From Clostridia bacterium (GTDB taxonomy: Bacteria > Bacillota_A > Clostridia > Christensenellales > CAG-138): a DNA stretch of 8,575 nt. The stretch spans positions 1 to 8,575 of the forward strand of contig JAFUDD010000334.1 of the NCBI GenBank assembly GCA_017459315.1, in the 5' to 3' direction. A program made the translations under genes and the position numbers. This document shows, piece by piece, positions 6,700-8,575 of this stretch. The notes under the pieces are model-generated. The model searched no databases, was not told the DNA's origin, and was given only the letters and a program-made list of their open reading frames with translations. Within the stretch, counting starts at the first letter, position 1, and every line of letters begins with the position of its first letter.

Positions 6700-8112
6700 T
6701 CAGAAGCGGTCTTTCACGCCAAGAACCGTTTCACCGTACTCCTTCATTTCTTCTTTAGAGGGGAGATAATCTTCCGCCTGATGGACAGCCGTAACATCGG
6801 CAGGCATGGCCAGATGGAAATTCTCTTCGCCGGCATCGACGGCATCGACAAAGAACAGCTCCATCGTCAGCTGATGATCGAAGTCGCGGAAATGATGCTC
6901 GCTTCCGAACTCCTCAAAGCTGATCTTTTCAAGCGCGCTCTTCAGCACCTCACCGTTGGTGAAATCCTGTCCGTCGTTCACGCAGCTGACCAGCGCCTGC
7001 TCCAGCGCCTCGCCCGCCCAATAAACGTACATGGAGTATTCGACCGGCTGATAGTCCGTCTGATACACTTCCTGGCCCTTGGCGCGGAACTGTGCTACGT
7101 AATCCTTGAAGTCCTCATCCCACCAGGCAAGCGGCGTTGCGCCGTAGCTGCCCTCATAGGAGTAAACGCCCGCGCCGCTGAGGATCGGCACGACGAACGG
7201 CATGATGATAACATCCGACCAAACCGAGCTGACCGAATAGTAATCATACATCGCCGCCTGCATGACGAAGGAAATAACCGCGTTGCCGCCCTGCTGCAGG
7301 GTCATCTGCGGCACCTCGGCCTGCGACATCAAGGTAGCAATGATCGTGGAGAAGTCGGATTCCGTCTGGCTCATGCGATAGCTGGCTACGCAATGGAAGT
7401 CCGGATTGATCTTCTGGCCTTCGTAGAGCAGAATGTTCTCGGCGTCAACGGCGCCCGCGCCGTCCGTGCCGACATACGCGTAGTTCGTCTTGCCCTGATT
7501 GCCGACCGCTTCCTTTGCGAGAACCTTGATAAAGCCCCACGCATTCAGACCGGTGCCGAAAATGTAATCCGAATAATTCGTGATCGTCATTTCCGTCGAG
7601 TAGTTCGAGGTGAACAGCACGGGAACCTTGTTCTCGCTTGCCCACTGCGCGCAGACCGGGCCGAAGTCGTCCGCGACCGCGCCGATGATCGCTACACAGC
7701 CAAGCTCCTTGAGCTCCGTCATGCGCTGCTTCAGCTCGGAACCGTCGCTGCCCATATCACGGATCACAAACTCGATGTTTACGTTGGGGTTGTCCGCCGC
7801 GAGCTTATCCTTCAGAATCTCGTATCCGATCTGATGGTAATAGCCGTTGAATTTGCCGTCCGCTGCCAACGTTGCCACGATACCGATCTTCGCCGTCGGC
7901 TTCTCGCCGGAAGCGGCAGGCGCGGTTTCCTGCGTGTTCGAGGCCTGTGCGGGCTGCGTTGCCGTCTCGTCCTTTTGCTCGGCCTTCGTTTCGGTCTGCG
8001 TCGCCGTACCGGGTTGCTGTGCCGTATCGTTAGAAGCCGTGCCCGGCGTACATGCAATCGCCAAGCCCATCAGCATCGCCAATACCAACAGTACACTGAT
8101 AATCTTTTTCAT
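6700..8112 (-). CDS. Liv-type ABC importer substrate-binding lipoprotein
   Basis: A 470-residue extracytoplasmic binding protein of the Leu/Ile/Val-binding (Peripla_BP_6, type I fold) class. The N-terminus is a lipoprotein signal: MKK, a hydrophobic core, then LAIA-Cys21, so Cys21 is the likely lipid anchor. Residues 22-73 are a long polar linker rich in Thr, Ala, Gln and Glu. The binding domain starts near residue 74 with AKIGIVATLA. Typical family elements follow: a segment on repeated-unit search (ELKQRMTELKELGCVAIIGA, 126-145), VPVLFTSNYS (163-172) and YAYVGTDG (211-218). The C-terminal half is rich in Trp and Tyr (for example AWWDEDF at 329-335). The gene lies directly before livHMGF and surely serves them. 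The ligand cannot be told from sequence; amino acids, amides, aromatic and other carboxylates are all carried by relatives. AGGAGG lies 4 nt before the ATG. Confidence 0.93.
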   Translation of the reverse strand: MKKIISVLLVLAMLMGLAIACTPGTASNDTAQQPGTATQTETKAEQKDETATQPAQASNTQETAPAASGEKPTAKIGIVATLAADGKFNGYYHQIGYEILKDKLAADNPNVNIEFVIRDMGSDGSELKQRMTELKELGCVAIIGAVADDFGPVCAQWASENKVPVLFTSNYSTEMTITNYSDYIFGTGLNAWGFIKVLAKEAVGNQGKTNYAYVGTDGAGAVDAENILLYEGQKINPDFHCVASYRMSQTESDFSTIIATLMSQAEVPQMTLQQGGNAVISFVMQAAMYDYYSVSSVWSDVIIMPFVVPILSGAGVYSYEGSYGATPLAWWDEDFKDYVAQFRAKGQEVYQTDYQPVEYSMYVYWAGEALEQALVSCVNDGQDFTNGEVLKSALEKISFEEFGSEHHFRDFDHQLTMELFFVDAVDAGEENFHLAMPADVTAVHQAEDYLPSKEEMKEYGETVLGVKDRF

Positions 8113-8124
8113 AGTTCCTCCTTT

Positions 8125-8575
8125 TTATTTTTCCGTCGAGTAGGCTCGTCCGGTTTCGTTACACTTGTCTTCCAAGGCAAACCATTCCTTATGATTGAAC
8201 GTGCAGGCGTTCCAGATATCGACGCCGCCCATGTCGTGCTCATCGGAATAGACCGTATTCTTCGCTTCGATATTCTTTTTGCCGAAATCCAGCATGCCCC
8301 ACATAGCGCCCTTTTCGAGATAATGCATCGACACGAGCTTGAAGCCGAGCTTGTCGATATCGTCCAGCTCCACATCGGGAACGCCGTTGCGGGATACAAC
8401 ATCCGGATACATCTTGATGCCCGGCACGTTCTCGGCAACCTTCTGACATTCCTCTAAGGAATGAAGCCCCAAAATCATGGACATCTGCGCGCCGAGCTCC
8501 ACAGCCAGCCGCGTTCTTGTGATCGCTTCGTCAAAGCCCAGCCGGGTCTTTGCCGCCGTCCGGGCAATCAGCGTA
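8125..8575 (-). CDS. Isocitrate lyase/PEP mutase superfamily protein, C-terminal part
   Basis: The frame is open to the right edge, so the N-terminal part is missing; about 150 residues are visible, ending at TAA 8127-8125. The start of the visible part reads TLIARTAAK, then GFDEAITRTRLAVELGA and LHSLEECQKVAENVPG. These match the order 'xIIARTDA...GLDAAIERAxAYxEAGA...xxLExxRxxAxxV' of the ICL/PEPM family, followed by IDKLGFKLVSMHYLEKGAM for the next strand and helix. Relatives cleave or form C-C or C-P bonds next to carboxylates (methylisocitrate lyase, dimethylmalate lyase, oxaloacetase, PEP mutase). Three typical positions differ: ARTAA for ARTDA, ILG where methylisocitrate lyase has FPE, and no 'N' in the following strand. 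The key Lys-Cys-Gly-His loop and Mg-binding Asp residues lie outside, so activity cannot be judged. The gene ends 12 nt before the binding-protein gene. Confidence 0.8.
   Translation of the reverse strand, partial: TLIARTAAKTRLGFDEAITRTRLAVELGAQMSMILGLHSLEECQKVAENVPGIKMYPDVVSRNGVPDVELDDIDKLGFKLVSMHYLEKGAMWGMLDFGKKNIEAKNTVYSDEHDMGGVDIWNACTFNHKEWFALEDKCNETGRAYSTEK

Larger units (their letters stand above)
1..8575 (-). other. Putative polycistronic operon (import, catabolism, export)
   Basis: Ten consecutive genes lie on the minus strand with almost no spacing. ATGA overlaps join livG/livF, MATE/HUMPS and HUMPS/YhcH. Gaps of 3 to 13 nt separate most of the others. Only two gaps are larger: 83 nt after the binding-protein gene and 60 nt after the amidohydrolase gene, and each contains a stem-loop. 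No promoter is evident in the window; the main promoter is presumably upstream of the cut gene at the right edge. The layout is seen directly. Co-transcription is inferred. Confidence 0.75.

Noticed and set aside
6604..8457. A 617-codon open frame on the plus strand, antisense to the binding-protein gene and its flanks
   Set aside because: It lies across a clear lipoprotein gene, the intergenic hairpin, the livH start and the ICL-family gene. The predicted protein has no recognisable domain and Arg/His/Leu-rich low-quality stretches, typical of an antisense shadow produced by GC-rich codon bias.
8125..8502. The ICL/PEPM-family gene starting at GTG 8502
   Set aside because: The frame stays open upstream to the window edge and the upstream residues (TLIARTAAK onwards) match the family, so the true start lies outside.
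1..8575. CRISPR arrays, tRNA or rRNA genes, insertion sequences, riboswitches, attachment sites
   Set aside because: No spaced direct repeats, cloverleaf-like sequences, transposase or integrase frames were seen. The longest non-coding gap is 83 nt, which leaves no room for a typical riboswitch.

Overview
The window is one co-directional run of ten genes, all on the minus strand, so transcription runs from high to low coordinates. The genes at both edges are cut by the window. Tight spacing is typical of a single polycistronic unit: three ATGA stop/start overlaps, several gaps of 3 to 13 nt, and strong AGGAGG-like ribosome binding sites. Moderately high GC, purine-rich Shine-Dalgarno sites and a Gram-positive-style lipoprotein binding protein suggest a Clostridia-like Firmicute. 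That placement is inference; nothing in the window fixes the species. No rRNA, tRNA, CRISPR array, insertion sequence or phage gene was seen.

Layout in transcription order. (1) 8575-8125: C-terminal part of an isocitrate lyase/PEP mutase superfamily protein. (2) 8112-6700: lipoprotein substrate-binding protein of a branched-chain-amino-acid-type (Liv/HAAT) ABC importer. (3) An 83-nt gap holding an 11-bp perfect stem-loop. (4) 6616-3306: the rest of the importer in the canonical order LivH, LivM, LivG, LivF. (5) 3293-2361: an amidohydrolase-2 family metal-dependent hydrolase or decarboxylase. (6) A GC-rich terminator-like hairpin. (7) 2300-858: a MATE family multidrug/metabolite transporter. 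(8) 861-196: a TIM-barrel protein of the OMP decarboxylase/HUMPS suprafamily (relatives are 3-hexulose-6-phosphate synthase and 3-keto-L-gulonate-6-phosphate decarboxylase). (9) 199-1: N-terminal part of a YhcH/YjgK/YiaL (DUF386) family protein.

Together this looks like an uptake-and-breakdown operon for a small, probably carboxylated, metabolite. A Liv-type ABC importer is joined to three different TIM-barrel enzyme families that make or break C-C or C-O bonds (ICL/PEPM, amidohydrolase-2, OMPDC-like), to a DUF386 protein usually found with sugar or sugar-acid catabolism, and to a MATE exporter. By eye, all three enzymes depart from their textbook active-site signatures. The substrate therefore cannot be named from sequence, and the operon may encode a pathway that is not yet described.
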